The position numbers were made by a program, and so were the translations under genes. A stretch of DNA of 64,000 bases. Origin: Burkholderia aenigmatica. Lineage in GTDB: Bacteria; Pseudomonadota; Gammaproteobacteria; Burkholderiales; Burkholderiaceae. Positions 26,756 to 36,185 of the stretch are shown here, piece by piece. The DNA lies in assembly GCF_902499175.1 (NCBI RefSeq), contig NZ_CABVQC010000001.1, positions 1-64,000 of the forward strand, given 5' to 3'. The stretch's first letter is position 1; each line of letters starts with the position of its first letter. The notes below the pieces were generated by a model. It was not told the origin of the DNA, searched no databases, and was given only the letters and a program-made list of their open reading frames with translations.

Positions 26756-27847
26756 ATGTCCAGGAAAAAAACCAGCCTCTGGTTGCGGCCTCTCGACCTG
26801 CTCTCCGTCGCAACCGGCACGCGCCCGGCGAAGCGCACGAACAAGCCACGACCGGCCGCCAAACGGGCGGTCAAGCCCGCCGTCGTCGCCCGTACCGCAA
26901 CACGCCCGGGCACCGTGCATCCCGCCCGCGCACGGACGGACAAGGCGCCCGGCACGTGGCTCCGGTCGTTTCATTCCGCCGGCCCGAGTGCCGGCCGCTA
27001 CGTGAACCACCTTGCATACGCGCTGTATCTGCCCGCCGCGCCCGCGACGACAGCCGGCATGCCGGCCGTCGTCATGCTGCACGGCTGCAAGCAGAGCGCC
27101 GAATCGTTTGCCACGGGCACGCGCATGTGCCGTCTCGCCGAGCGGTCGGGATTCGCCGTGCTGTTTCCCGAGCAAGCCAGGACGGCCCATGCGCACCGCT
27201 GCTGGCACTGGCATGGCGACGCGACGCAGTCCGAAGCCGCGGCCGTTGCGTCGCTGGTCGACGCAGTCGTGCGACAGCACGGATTCGACCGCGACCGGAT
27301 CTACCTGGCCGGCATGTCCGCCGGTGCCGGGCTCGCCGCGGCACTGGCAATACGGTATCCCGATCGCTTCGCGGCAGTCGGACTGCACTCCGGCCCCGCC
27401 ATCGCCCCGCCGTCGTCGACACTGGCGGCAATGAACCTGATGCGTCGAGGCCTGCGCGACGACCCGATACGCGCAGTCGAGGCCTGCGCCGACGTCGCCT
27501 CCTATCCCGGCATGCCGGCCCTTGTCATGCACGGCGCACTCGATACGGTCGTGACCGACCGAAACGCAACGCAGCTCGGCATCGCGTTCGCCCGGCTCAA
27601 CCGGCTCGTCGATGAACACGGCGCGATGCGCGTTGGCGAGCAACGCATCCATGCGCGCGACGATGCCGACTATGTCGACTATCTCAAGGCCGGACGTCTC
27701 GTCGTCAGGGTCTGCATCGTCCGCCGGCTGCCGCATGCATGGAGCGGTGGCGACCCGCGCGAGCCGTTTCATTCCGCCACCGGGCCGGACGCCGCCGCGA
27801 TGTTCTGGCATTTCTTTCGTCGCCAGCGCCGCAAGCGACTGCGGTGA
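26756..27847 (+). CDS. PHB-depolymerase-family esterase
   Basis: 363-aa alpha/beta hydrolase of the Esterase_phd/LpqC family. The oxyanion hole (VVMLHGCKQSAESFA), a nucleophile Ser in YLAGMSAGAGLAAALA and the later MPALVMHGALDTVVTD, RRLPHAWSGGD (His) give a complete triad. The N-terminal 70 residues are basic and Pro/Ala-rich without a clear signal peptide, so location is uncertain; many relatives act on short polyester or polyphenol esters. No strong ribosome site precedes the ATG at 26756. The gene stands alone between the CobT-like gene and the convergent kinase gene. Confidence 0.85.
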   Translation: MSRKKTSLWLRPLDLLSVATGTRPAKRTNKPRPAAKRAVKPAVVARTATRPGTVHPARARTDKAPGTWLRSFHSAGPSAGRYVNHLAYALYLPAAPATTAGMPAVVMLHGCKQSAESFATGTRMCRLAERSGFAVLFPEQARTAHAHRCWHWHGDATQSEAAAVASLVDAVVRQHGFDRDRIYLAGMSAGAGLAAALAIRYPDRFAAVGLHSGPAIAPPSSTLAAMNLMRRGLRDDPIRAVEACADVASYPGMPALVMHGALDTVVTDRNATQLGIAFARLNRLVDEHGAMRVGEQRIHARDDADYVDYLKAGRLVVRVCIVRRLPHAWSGGDPREPFHSATGPDAAAMFWHFFRRQRRKRLR

Positions 27848-27893
27848 CGTGCGACAACCGCGCCGCCCCGTGGCGCACGACGCCGTCATGCGA

Positions 27894-29663
27894 TCACGCC
27901 CGTTGCGCCAGCGCTGCCGCGTTCGCGCGATCGCCGGCCCGCCGGATCGGTATGCGGACGCAGAACGTCGTGCCGTGCCCGGGCTCGCTCGTCACGTCGA
28001 TGGTGCCGCGATGGCGCTTGACGATCCCATGCGACACCGACAAGCCCAGCCCCGTGCCCTGCCCGACCGGCTTCGTCGTGAAGAACGGATCGAAGATCCG
28101 CCGGACGACATCGGGCGTCATGCCCGTTCCGGTGTCGCTGATCGCGATCGACACCTGCTCGCCGTCGCTCGACGTGCGGATCGTGATCACGCCGCGCTCG
28201 GGAATCGCGTGCGCCGCGTTCACCAGCAGGTTCATGAAGACCTGGTTCAACTGCGACGGCAGGCATTCGACCTGCGGCACGTCGCCGTAATCGCGCACGA
28301 TCTCGGCCTTGTACTTGAGTTCGTTGTGGACGACGTTGAGCGTGCTTTCCAGGCCCGCGCGAAGATCGACCACGCTCCATTCGCCGCTGGCCGGACGCGA
28401 GAAATCGCGCAGATCCTGCACGATGCGCCGCACACGCAACGCGCCGTCGATCGATTCGTCGATCAGCGTCGCGATCTCGTCGCGCACATAGTCCAGATCC
28501 GCCGCGCGGCCCATCGCCGTCAGCGCGTCGCGCGTGGCCGGGTCGAGCTGCGGCAGCGCGGCTTCATGCGCGGCGATCACGTCGAGCAGACTGCGTACCC
28601 AGGTCTTCAACGTATTGAGGTTCGCGCTGACGAAGCCGATCGGATTGTTGATCTCGTGCGCGACACCGGCCGCGAGCTGGCCGATCGACGCGAGCTTTTC
28701 CGACTGCAGCAACTGCACGTGGGTTTCCTCGAGTACCTGCAACAGGCGCCGCTGCTCGTCCTTCTCCTGTTCGAGCCGCGCCTGCGCGGCCTTGCGTTCG
28801 TCGATCTCGGTCGCCATGTTTTCGCGCGTACGCTGCAGCATCGCCGTCGTCTGTTCGTAGCGGTGCAGCGCGCGTTCCAGTTCGGCGGTGCGCAATCGCA
28901 CGAGCCGCTCGAGCGTATCGGTCATCCCGCGCAGGAAGGTTGTGCGCGCATCGAATCGGCTCAGCAGCAAAGTGACGACCAGTGTCCCCGTCGTAAACAG
29001 CGCGACGGTTGTTGCGAGCCACGGCGTATCGACTCCGTTCGCGGCTCCGCATCGCGCGTCCGGCGCGAAATGGGCGGCCGCCATCGCCGTGTAGTGCATG
29101 CCGGTAATGGCGATGCCCATCACGAAGGCCGCGCCGACCCGCTGGGCGGTCGCATGGCGCGCCTGCTGCACGCGCAGCGCCTGTGCGATCCACAACGCGG
29201 CCGTCGACGCGATCACCGCGATGCCGATCGACGCGGCGAACAACGCCGCATCGTAGCGAATGCCGGGCTGCATGCGCAGCGCGGCCATCCCCGTGTAATG
29301 CATGCCGGCGATCCCGCCGCCCATCAGCGCGCCGCCCGCGAGCAGCCGCCACCAGCCCAGCCGCGCGCGCGTGACGACCGTCAGCGCGAAGTACGACACG
29401 AGCACGGCAATCGCCAGCGATGCGCCTGTATCCGACAATGCGTAGCCGAGCGGAATCGGCAGCGAGAACGCGAGCATGCCGACGAAATGCATCGACCAGA
29501 TGCCGGTACCCATCGCCATCGCACCGCCGCCCAGCCACGCCCGCTTGAGCTTCGGGTTGTCGAGCAGCGAAATGAAGGCAGCCAGGTCGAGTGTCGTATA
29601 GGAGGCCAGCGTCGCGATCGCGAGCGACAGCAGGACGAGCGGGAGATCGTAGGTGCCGTACAT
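27894..29663 (-). CDS. MHYT-domain sensor histidine kinase
   Basis: 589-aa membrane sensor kinase. The N-terminal seven-helix MHYT domain carries its repeated motifs (MHFVGM, MHYTGM, MHYTAM), thought to bind copper and sense oxygen, CO or NO. A coiled coil (about residues 260-330) leads to the phosphoacceptor His in LAAGVAHEINNPIGFV, then the N, G1 and G2 boxes of the ATPase domain (NQVFMNLLVNAAHA, SDTGTGM, GTGLGLSVSHGI). A degenerate HD-GYP response regulator is encoded 79 bases upstream in the same direction, so the two form a two-component pair. The start at 29663 gives the typical MHYT N-terminus (MYGTYDLPLVLLSLAIA). Confidence 0.94.
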   Translation of the reverse strand: MYGTYDLPLVLLSLAIATLASYTTLDLAAFISLLDNPKLKRAWLGGGAMAMGTGIWSMHFVGMLAFSLPIPLGYALSDTGASLAIAVLVSYFALTVVTRARLGWWRLLAGGALMGGGIAGMHYTGMAALRMQPGIRYDAALFAASIGIAVIASTAALWIAQALRVQQARHATAQRVGAAFVMGIAITGMHYTAMAAAHFAPDARCGAANGVDTPWLATTVALFTTGTLVVTLLLSRFDARTTFLRGMTDTLERLVRLRTAELERALHRYEQTTAMLQRTRENMATEIDERKAAQARLEQEKDEQRRLLQVLEETHVQLLQSEKLASIGQLAAGVAHEINNPIGFVSANLNTLKTWVRSLLDVIAAHEAALPQLDPATRDALTAMGRAADLDYVRDEIATLIDESIDGALRVRRIVQDLRDFSRPASGEWSVVDLRAGLESTLNVVHNELKYKAEIVRDYGDVPQVECLPSQLNQVFMNLLVNAAHAIPERGVITIRTSSDGEQVSIAISDTGTGMTPDVVRRIFDPFFTTKPVGQGTGLGLSVSHGIVKRHRGTIDVTSEPGHGTTFCVRIPIRRAGDRANAAALAQRA

Positions 29664-29742
29664 GATGAGCGCCCGAATCGAGGTGAGTGCGTTGCCGCAG
29701 CGCGCGATCGCGCACCGCGGCCAACAGGCCGCGTGTCCGGGC

Positions 29743-31164
29743 TCAGGCAGGGGCCGCGCCCGCGTTCGGCGCGTTCGGCACCGGCTTCGCCGCGGCCTGG
29801 CCGGCCAGCACGAGGATGTCGAACGACGTCCCCTCGCGCGTCTCGAAGCGGCGCACGAGCTCGATCTGGTGCGCCGACATCACGCTGCCCTTGGTCATCA
29901 GCAGCACGCCGCGATGCGTGCGCAGATCGTCGGCGAGCTGCATCCCTTCGCGCAGCTGCGCGGACTTGATCTCCGCGACGGACGCCGCGATGCCGAGACT
30001 CGCCGGGTCCTGCAGCAGTTCGATCAGGCGGTCGACGATCCGCGGGTCGTAACGCACGCCGGCCTGCGAGCGCAACGCGTCGATCGCCTGCTCGACCGAA
30101 TGCGGCGCACCGATGTCGCCGTTGCGCAGCCCTTCGAAGTCGCGCACGATCGCCACGATCCGCGAGCCGAGCGGAATCGAGTCGCCCGCCAGGCCGTCCG
30201 GCGTGCCGCGTCCGTTGAAGCGTTCGTACTGGTGCAGCACGATCGACGCGACCTTGTGCAGTTGCGCGACCGGCGTCAGCACCATCTGCGCGCGCAGCGG
30301 ATGCTGCTGGAACAGGCCGTGCTCTTCGGCCGTCATCTTCGCGAGCGGCTTGCGCAGCAATTCGTCCGGCAACGACAGCTTGCCGATGCCGTGCAGCAGC
30401 CCTGCGAAATAGACGTCCTGCGCATGCAGCTCGCTCATCCCGGATGCCAGCGCGAGCCGCCGCGCAATCTCGCCGACCCGCATCGCGTGACCGCTGGCCG
30501 ACCCGCAGCGCATCTCGATCATGCTCGCGCAGACCTGGACCATCGCGGTGAAACTGCTTTTCAGGTCGCGTTGCGCGGCTTCGAGAAACATCACGGTCTG
30601 GCCGAGTTCCTCCGTGCGTGCGCGAACCTGCGTTTCGAGTTCCGTGTTGAAACGGCGCAGCGCTTCGTTCTGTTCTTCCGTCAGCGCGGCCAGCCGGGCC
30701 GCTTCGCGCCGCAAATGCCGCTGCTCCAGCGCGTGTTCGATGGTCAGCAGCAGGTCGTGATCGTCCCACGGCTTGTTCAGGTAGCGATATACGCCGCCTT
30801 CGTTGACGGCCTGCACGACCGACGCGATCTCGGCATAGCCGGTCAGCAGGATGCGCATCGTATCCGGGTAGCGCGCCCGTGCACGGGCCAGGAACTCCGC
30901 GCCGCTCATGCCCGGCATCCGCATGTCGGACACGATCAGGTCGACTTCGGTCGACGCCAGTATCTCGAGGGCGGCCTCGCCGCTTTCCGCGGTCAGGATC
31001 GCGTAGCCCGCGGGCCGGAACACGCGCTTGAGCGCCGACAGCACGCTCGGCTCGTCGTCGACCAGCAGGATCGACGGCACGCCACCCGCATCGTCGGATG
31101 TCGCTGCCGCCCCGTTCGTTTCAGGCGATACCGCATTCGGTCCGTTTGTTGCAGATGTCGTCAT
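29743..31164 (-). CDS. Response regulator with degenerate HD-GYP domain
   Basis: 473-aa regulator. The receiver domain (residues 30-145) has the acidic pair (LLVDDEPS), phosphoacceptor Asp80 (DLIVSDMRMPG) and the Lys of YLNKPW. A coiled coil joins it to an HD-GYP domain (residues 200-400). That domain is degenerate: LLHGIGK replaces LLHDIGK at 257-262, HQYERFNGRGTP replaces HHHERWDGxGYP, and the ADVFDAL segment is VRDFEGL. A metal-dependent c-di-GMP hydrolase needs these residues, so the protein is probably not a phosphodiesterase and may act as a binding or scaffold output. It is co-directional with the MHYT kinase gene, which follows. Confidence 0.9.
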   Translation of the reverse strand: MTTSATNGPNAVSPETNGAAATSDDAGGVPSILLVDDEPSVLSALKRVFRPAGYAILTAESGEAALEILASTEVDLIVSDMRMPGMSGAEFLARARARYPDTMRILLTGYAEIASVVQAVNEGGVYRYLNKPWDDHDLLLTIEHALEQRHLRREAARLAALTEEQNEALRRFNTELETQVRARTEELGQTVMFLEAAQRDLKSSFTAMVQVCASMIEMRCGSASGHAMRVGEIARRLALASGMSELHAQDVYFAGLLHGIGKLSLPDELLRKPLAKMTAEEHGLFQQHPLRAQMVLTPVAQLHKVASIVLHQYERFNGRGTPDGLAGDSIPLGSRIVAIVRDFEGLRNGDIGAPHSVEQAIDALRSQAGVRYDPRIVDRLIELLQDPASLGIAASVAEIKSAQLREGMQLADDLRTHRGVLLMTKGSVMSAHQIELVRRFETREGTSFDILVLAGQAAAKPVPNAPNAGAAPA

Positions 31165-31301
31165 GATGAGCCTCGGAGCATGTATTTATAGTCTCTCTGC
31201 ATCAACGGCACGCGCCGCGCATTCCGTATCCGGGAAAACGCTGATGCGCTCGCCCGGATCGCACCGCGGATGCGTCGCCGCAGTGCGTGGCCGCATGCGG
31301 C

Positions 31302-31751
31302 CTACACGGTTGCCGAACCCGGTTCGCGCACGTAGTAGATGTCCCACTCCGCTTCGTCGGCCTGCACGAAGCCGTGCCGCGCATAGAAGCGGTTCGACGC
31401 GCTGCCGCGCAGCGCACCGACACGAACGGTCACGCGCTTCTCATCCGCATCGGCAAGGATGCTGCGCAGCACGGCCGCGCCGATGCCCTTTCCCTGATGC
31501 GCGGGCGCAATGTACAGATGGTCGAGCTGCCAGTGGTCTTCCTGCGGCCGAACCACGAAAAAGCCCGCATTCACACCATCGGCTTCGATGAAGCGGCATA
31601 GCGCCGGGTCGAACGACGCGAGAAAGCGTTCGCGCGCACGCTGGGGATCGAAGCGGCCGACACGCTCGAGGCTGTCGCGCATCGCGGCGATGCGGATCGC
31701 GACCAGCGTTTCGGCGTCGGATCGGGTGGCGAGAGGAAAGGTCAGGTTCAT
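31302..31751 (-). CDS. GNAT family N-acetyltransferase
   Basis: 149-aa acetyltransferase. The acetyl-CoA site is LDHLYIAPAHQGKGIGAAVLRSILADA, a textbook Q-x-x-G-x-G loop, followed by NRFYARHGFVQADEAEWDIYY. The ATG at 31751 begins the conserved N-terminal strand (LTFPLATRSDAETLVAIR). The next gene upstream on the same strand encodes a TPR-like protein 83 bases away. Substrate not predictable. Confidence 0.88.
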   Translation of the reverse strand: MNLTFPLATRSDAETLVAIRIAAMRDSLERVGRFDPQRARERFLASFDPALCRFIEADGVNAGFFVVRPQEDHWQLDHLYIAPAHQGKGIGAAVLRSILADADEKRVTVRVGALRGSASNRFYARHGFVQADEAEWDIYYVREPGSATV

Positions 31752-31834
31752 GGGCGGGTTGCGCTCGTGCGAAGAAAACGCCCGGCATCGCGGCGCGGGC
31801 GTCGAAGCCTGCTCGCGCCGCCGGCACGCGTGCG

Positions 31835-32272
31835 TCAGGGCGTCTCGATGCCTTCCGCCCGCGTCGCCAGGAATCGCAGGTACTTGCCGTCCTCGTCCTC
31901 GAACAGCTCCGGCCCGCCGCCCATGTACGCGCGCATCAGCTCGTCCGCCGCGCGATCGAGATTGCCCAGTTCGAACTGGCATTGGCCGAGCCGCAGGTGC
32001 AGGAACGGGTTGCCGATCGCGTTGGGGAAATGCATCGCCTCGCCGAGCGTGTCGCGTCCGGCCGCGTAGTCCTCCAGATAGAAATTCGCGTCGCCGATCG
32101 CGGCCATCAACCAGGTTCCGGCTTCCCAATTGGTCTTGGGTTCGGGAAGCAGGTCGAAACCCGCCCGGAATTTCGCCAGCGCGCCTGCGTAGTCGCCGTC
32201 TTCCATCAATGCATCGCCCGCGTCGCTCAGCGCGCCGATCCGTTCGTACAGCGCGTTGTCCAGTTCTGCCAT
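31835..32272 (-). CDS. Small TPR-like hypothetical protein
   Basis: 145-aa cytoplasmic protein of helical repeats: DAGDALMEDGDYAGALAKFRAGFDLLP and LHLRLGQCQFELGNLDRAADELMRAYM read as TPR-like pairs. Proteins of this size and pattern are often carried as immunity or partner genes, but no toxin gene is next to it, so I do not claim that. AGGGA lies 9 bases before the ATG at 32272. Same strand as the acetyltransferase gene downstream. Confidence 0.75.
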   Translation of the reverse strand: MAELDNALYERIGALSDAGDALMEDGDYAGALAKFRAGFDLLPEPKTNWEAGTWLMAAIGDANFYLEDYAAGRDTLGEAMHFPNAIGNPFLHLRLGQCQFELGNLDRAADELMRAYMGGGPELFEDEDGKYLRFLATRAEGIETP

Positions 32273-32679
32273 GTCGAGTCCCTGTTCCGGAGTTGAAAGC
32301 GGCCCGGTGCGGCCGGTGGTTGCGATACGATCGCGGCGATTGTGTGCAGTTTTGCCGTCCTGCGCGTTCACTCGGCCGGCATTCATCCAGCATACCCGAG
32401 CCGTATGACGCGCGCGTCTCGACTTTCGGCGCATCTCTGCGGCGTCGGCTCGTGAACCCAACAAGACTCGTATCAGGATGCTACGCTGACGGATGCCTTG
32501 AGCCGCCGTGCCCCACCCGTTTGCGCAACCGGCGCGATCATACGCGGCGACGGTTTTTCATATGACGTGGCGATCTCATGCGTGTCGCCACGCCCAGCGA
32601 AGACGGATGTGGTTGTGGCGCGGCGACCGCCGTGGCACGATGCCGGGTTCGATTGCGCAGTGAAAGGGAGCTGGAAGCG
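32273..32679. other. 407-bp divergent intergenic region
   Basis: Separates the leftward TPR-like gene from the rightward ABC transporter pair and should hold both promoters. I see no gene, strong hairpin or repeat in it; in-frame extension of the downstream permease to 32578 looks non-coding. Confidence 0.5.
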
Positions 32680-33879
32680 ATGTTGTCTTGCCGACTGAGG
32701 TGGTACGCGCTTGCGACGTCCAGCCTGCTGCGCAGGCATTGGCAGGCACTGTTCCTGTTGATTCTGCTGTTGCTGCCGGCAATGCCGGTGTTTTCGCAGA
32801 CACGCATCCTGGGCGCCCCCGTACTCGAAGCGCTGGCCCCATCGCATGGCATCGAATGGCGGTTCGCGTGGGTGCACCTGCTCGAAGCCGTCGGCATCGT
32901 GTGGGTATTGGCGCAGCGCACCGCGATCACCGGCGGGCCGTTCGTCACCTTCCTTGCATCTTTGCCCGTCCCCGACAGCCGCCGTCGTCTCGTCGACACC
33001 CTCGTCGTGATCATCGCGAGTACGCCGCTGTTGCTGCCCGTATTGGCGGCCGCCATCGCGCTCGCCTTCGTGCCGCAGAAGGCGGTCAACTACCTGTTCG
33101 TGTTCGACCTGTTCCTGATTACGCTGGGATGGCAACTGACCGCGCTGTCGCGCAATATGCGCGACGCGATCGCGTTGATCGTTGCCAATGCCTTCCTCGT
33201 CGGCGGCTTCCACGCCGAGGGTGCGTTGCGTCCGGTGTTGCTGATCGTGGCATTGTTGCTCGCGGCATTCACGATTGCGCATACCGCCGCCGCGTCGTCC
33301 GCTCGGTCGAGAACGCCGGGCGCATGCGCGCGTCGCGTCACGCATGCCATCCGCGCCCGTGTGCGGAATGGGCTTTCGCCAATCGCCACGCTGCAAATCG
33401 GCATCCTGCGGGACCGTGCCGCGAGCACCGTCGGACACTGCCTGATGATGGGTGCGGTCGCCGCCGCAACAGGGTTCCTGCTTGCACTCTGGGATTTCGA
33501 CAAGCGCGCCGTGCCGCTGACGCTGATGGCGCAGGCCGTCATTGCACTCATCGCCGCGACGACCTATCGCGATTTGCGGGCGGCTCACCAGCGTGCGGCT
33601 CACTTCATGCGGTCGCTGCCGCTGTCGGCCTTCGCGAAGCGCCGCGCCGACTGGCTGACCGTTGTCGCGCTGGCGCTGCCGTTCGCCGCGATCGCACCGC
33701 TGCTGCTGGTGCTGCACGGCGTGCTGTCGTCGCAGATGGCGGCAGCGCTCGTCTGCTCGGGCGCACCGCTCGTCGCATTACACTATCTGCCGCAACGCTA
33801 CGCGTCCCGACAATCCGTGTTGCTGGGCGTCCTGCTGACCGTGATCTGGGTCACGCTCACCTGGCCAATTTTCATTTGA
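32680..33879 (+). CDS. Multi-helix membrane protein, likely ABC exporter permease
   Basis: 399-aa protein with about ten hydrophobic helices and no recognisable domain name. The layout (charged N-terminal segment, clusters of helices, GGAAG ribosome site before the ATG at 32680) and the ATPase gene 11 bases downstream indicate the membrane half of an ABC-2-like transporter. RSLPLSAFAKRRADWL resembles the coupling region often seen before the second helix cluster. Substrate unknown. The gene pair stands alone between two minus-strand groups. Confidence 0.72.
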   Translation: MLSCRLRWYALATSSLLRRHWQALFLLILLLLPAMPVFSQTRILGAPVLEALAPSHGIEWRFAWVHLLEAVGIVWVLAQRTAITGGPFVTFLASLPVPDSRRRLVDTLVVIIASTPLLLPVLAAAIALAFVPQKAVNYLFVFDLFLITLGWQLTALSRNMRDAIALIVANAFLVGGFHAEGALRPVLLIVALLLAAFTIAHTAAASSARSRTPGACARRVTHAIRARVRNGLSPIATLQIGILRDRAASTVGHCLMMGAVAAATGFLLALWDFDKRAVPLTLMAQAVIALIAATTYRDLRAAHQRAAHFMRSLPLSAFAKRRADWLTVVALALPFAAIAPLLLVLHGVLSSQMAAALVCSGAPLVALHYLPQRYASRQSVLLGVLLTVIWVTLTWPIFI

Positions 33880-33890
33880 TCGACTGATTC

Positions 33891-34514
33891 ATGCTCCGCT
33901 TCGACAATCTCGGCAAGCGCTACGACAAGCGCGTCATCTTCCAGAGACTCCACTACGCATCCGGTGCCGGATGTGTCGCGCTGTGCGACGAAAACGGCAG
34001 TGGCAAATCGACGTTGCTCGCCATTCTCGCCGGCACGATCGACGCGGACGAAGGCGAGGTGTGGCTCGGCGGCCATTCGCTGCGCACCGCGCCGCTCGAT
34101 GCGAAATCCGCACTGGCGTACGTGCCCGACGATTGCCTCGCGTATCCGTTTCAGACCGGTCGTGAATTTCTCGACCTCGTGGCGGCTGCCAAGAATACAG
34201 CTGTCGATACCCGCACGCTCGAGCTGGCGGATCGATTCGGGCTGGCCCCGCATTTGGAGAAGCGTTTCGAGCAGATGTCGCTCGGCACGCGCAAGAAACT
34301 GTTCCTGACGGCGACGACGCTCGGTGCGCCCACCGTCGTGATCGCCGACGAACCGGGCAACGGGCTCGATGCGGCGTCGCGTGCGGTGCTGATCGATCTG
34401 TTCAAGACGTTGGCCAAGGACCGTGCCGTCTTTTTTTCGAGTCACGATCCGGCGCTGGCGCGCGCGTGCGACGCCAGGATCACCAATTTCGCGGAGCTTG
34501 GATTCGCTGGATAG
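33891..34514 (+). CDS. ABC transporter ATP-binding protein
   Basis: 207-aa nucleotide-binding domain. Walker A reads CDENGSGKST, in which the first Gly of GxxxxGKS/T is replaced by Asp. The Q-loop region is AYVPDDCLAYPFQTGREFLDLV, the signature is MSLGTRKKL, Walker B is VVIADEPGNGLD and the switch His is in FFSSHDP. The ABC fold is plain, but the Walker A change and short signature make full activity uncertain. It pairs with the membrane protein 11 bases upstream. Confidence 0.88.
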   Translation: MLRFDNLGKRYDKRVIFQRLHYASGAGCVALCDENGSGKSTLLAILAGTIDADEGEVWLGGHSLRTAPLDAKSALAYVPDDCLAYPFQTGREFLDLVAAAKNTAVDTRTLELADRFGLAPHLEKRFEQMSLGTRKKLFLTATTLGAPTVVIADEPGNGLDAASRAVLIDLFKTLAKDRAVFFSSHDPALARACDARITNFAELGFAG

Positions 34515-34759
34515 ACGGTATCTTCACCGGCTCAGTCACGGTGATGAATCGGGTGTGGCTGCTGTACGGAGGGGGATCTGCGCACCGACAATCGATCGTC
34601 GTCATTTTCCGGAAGGAAGTGCGAAACAGAGCCTGCCGCCTCGCACTTCCGTGACCTTCCCGATGCAGATGTCCGGCGTGCCGGGCCCCGATCAACCGAC
34701 TGTCCGACACCCCAGCCGCTTATCGTTGGACCCGCGCACGTGCCCGAACACGCGCCCCG

Positions 34760-36172
34760 TCAGGCCTTCAACGCCCCAAACACCTCGTCCAGCATCTTCT
34801 TCGCGTCGCCGAACAGCATCCGGTTGTTGTCCTTGTAGAACAGCGGATTGTCGACGCCCGCATAGCCGGACGCCATGCTGCGCTTCATCACGATCGAGGT
34901 CTTCGCCTTCCACACCTCGAGCACCGGCATGCCGGCGATCGGGCTGCCCGGATCTTCCTGCGCCGCCGGGTTCACGATGTCGTTCGCGCCGATCACCATC
35001 GACACGTCGGCTTCGGGGAAATCGCCGTTGATCTCGTCCATCTCCATCACGATGTCGTAAGGCACCTTCGCCTCGGCGAGCAGCACGTTCATGTGCCCCG
35101 GCATGCGGCCGGCCACCGGATGGATCGCGAAACGCACGTCGACGCCCTTCTCGCGCAGCACCTTCGTGAGTTCGTGCACGGTGTGCTGGGCTTGCGCCAC
35201 GGCCATCCCATACCCGGGCACGATGATCACGCTCTTCGCGTCGCGCAGCAGTTCGGCCGTTTCCAGCGCGCTCACCGCCACCACTTCGCCGGCCGGCTGC
35301 GCACCCGCGCCCGACGCCGCGGGCGCACCGCTGCCGGTACCGAAGCCGCCCGCAATCACGCTGATGAAGTTGCGGTTCATCGCGCGGCACATGATGTACG
35401 ACAGGATCGCACCCGACGAGCCCACCAGTGCGCCGATCACGATCAGCAGGTCGTTGCCGAGCATGAAGCCGGTGGCCGCCGCCGCCCACCCCGAGTAGCT
35501 GTTGAGCATCGACACCACGACGGGCATGTCCGCGCCGCCGATCGCCATCACCATGTGCACGCCGAACAGCAGCGACACCACCGTCATCACGATGAGCGGC
35601 GTCAGGCCGTCCTGGACCGTCTCCGCATGCAGGAACGCGCGGCCGAACACGATCACCACCACCAGTGCAGCCAGGTTGAGCCAGTGACGTGCCGGCAGCA
35701 GCAGCGGCTTGCCACCGATCTTGCCGGAGAGCTTGCCGAACGCAATCACCGAGCCCGCGAAGGTCACCGCGCCGATCAGGATGCCGACGTAGATTTCCAC
35801 TTCGTGGATCGCGTGCTCGGCACCCGTGAACTGCACCGACGTATCGATGTAACTCGCGAAGCCCACCAGACACGCGGCCAGACCGACCAGGCTGTGCATC
35901 AGCGCAACCAGCTCGGGCATCTGCGTCATCTGCACCTTCTTCGCGGCGATGAGGCCGACCGCGCCGCCGACGACCAGTGCCGCCACGATATACGGAATGC
36001 CCTCGGCGGAAACGCGCGGGCCGAGTACGGTCGCGAGCACCGCGATCAGCATGCCGATCATGCCGAGCAGGTTGCCGCGGCGCGCGGTCTCGGGATTGGC
36101 CAGCCCGCCGAGGCTGAGGATGAAGAGGATGGCCGCGCCGATATAGGAGACGGTAGTCAGATTGGAAGTCAT
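34760..36172 (-). CDS. pntB: NAD(P) transhydrogenase subunit beta
   Basis: 470-aa beta subunit of the proton-pumping transhydrogenase, which moves hydride between NADH and NADP+ using the proton gradient. The N-terminal ~270 residues are membrane helices ([33 protein letters not shown] segment). The soluble NADP(H)-binding dIII domain starts after an Ala-rich linker: [53 protein letters not shown] and [16 protein letters not shown]. The length matches the family. It begins 13 bases after pntA and is certainly co-transcribed with it. Confidence 0.97.
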   Translation of the reverse strand: MTSNLTTVSYIGAAILFILSLGGLANPETARRGNLLGMIGMLIAVLATVLGPRVSAEGIPYIVAALVVGGAVGLIAAKKVQMTQMPELVALMHSLVGLAACLVGFASYIDTSVQFTGAEHAIHEVEIYVGILIGAVTFAGSVIAFGKLSGKIGGKPLLLPARHWLNLAALVVVIVFGRAFLHAETVQDGLTPLIVMTVVSLLFGVHMVMAIGGADMPVVVSMLNSYSGWAAAATGFMLGNDLLIVIGALVGSSGAILSYIMCRAMNRNFISVIAGGFGTGSGAPAASGAGAQPAGEVVAVSALETAELLRDAKSVIIVPGYGMAVAQAQHTVHELTKVLREKGVDVRFAIHPVAGRMPGHMNVLLAEAKVPYDIVMEMDEINGDFPEADVSMVIGANDIVNPAAQEDPGSPIAGMPVLEVWKAKTSIVMKRSMASGYAGVDNPLFYKDNNRMLFGDAKKMLDEVFGALKA

Positions 36173-36185
36173 GGTTGTCGTCTCC

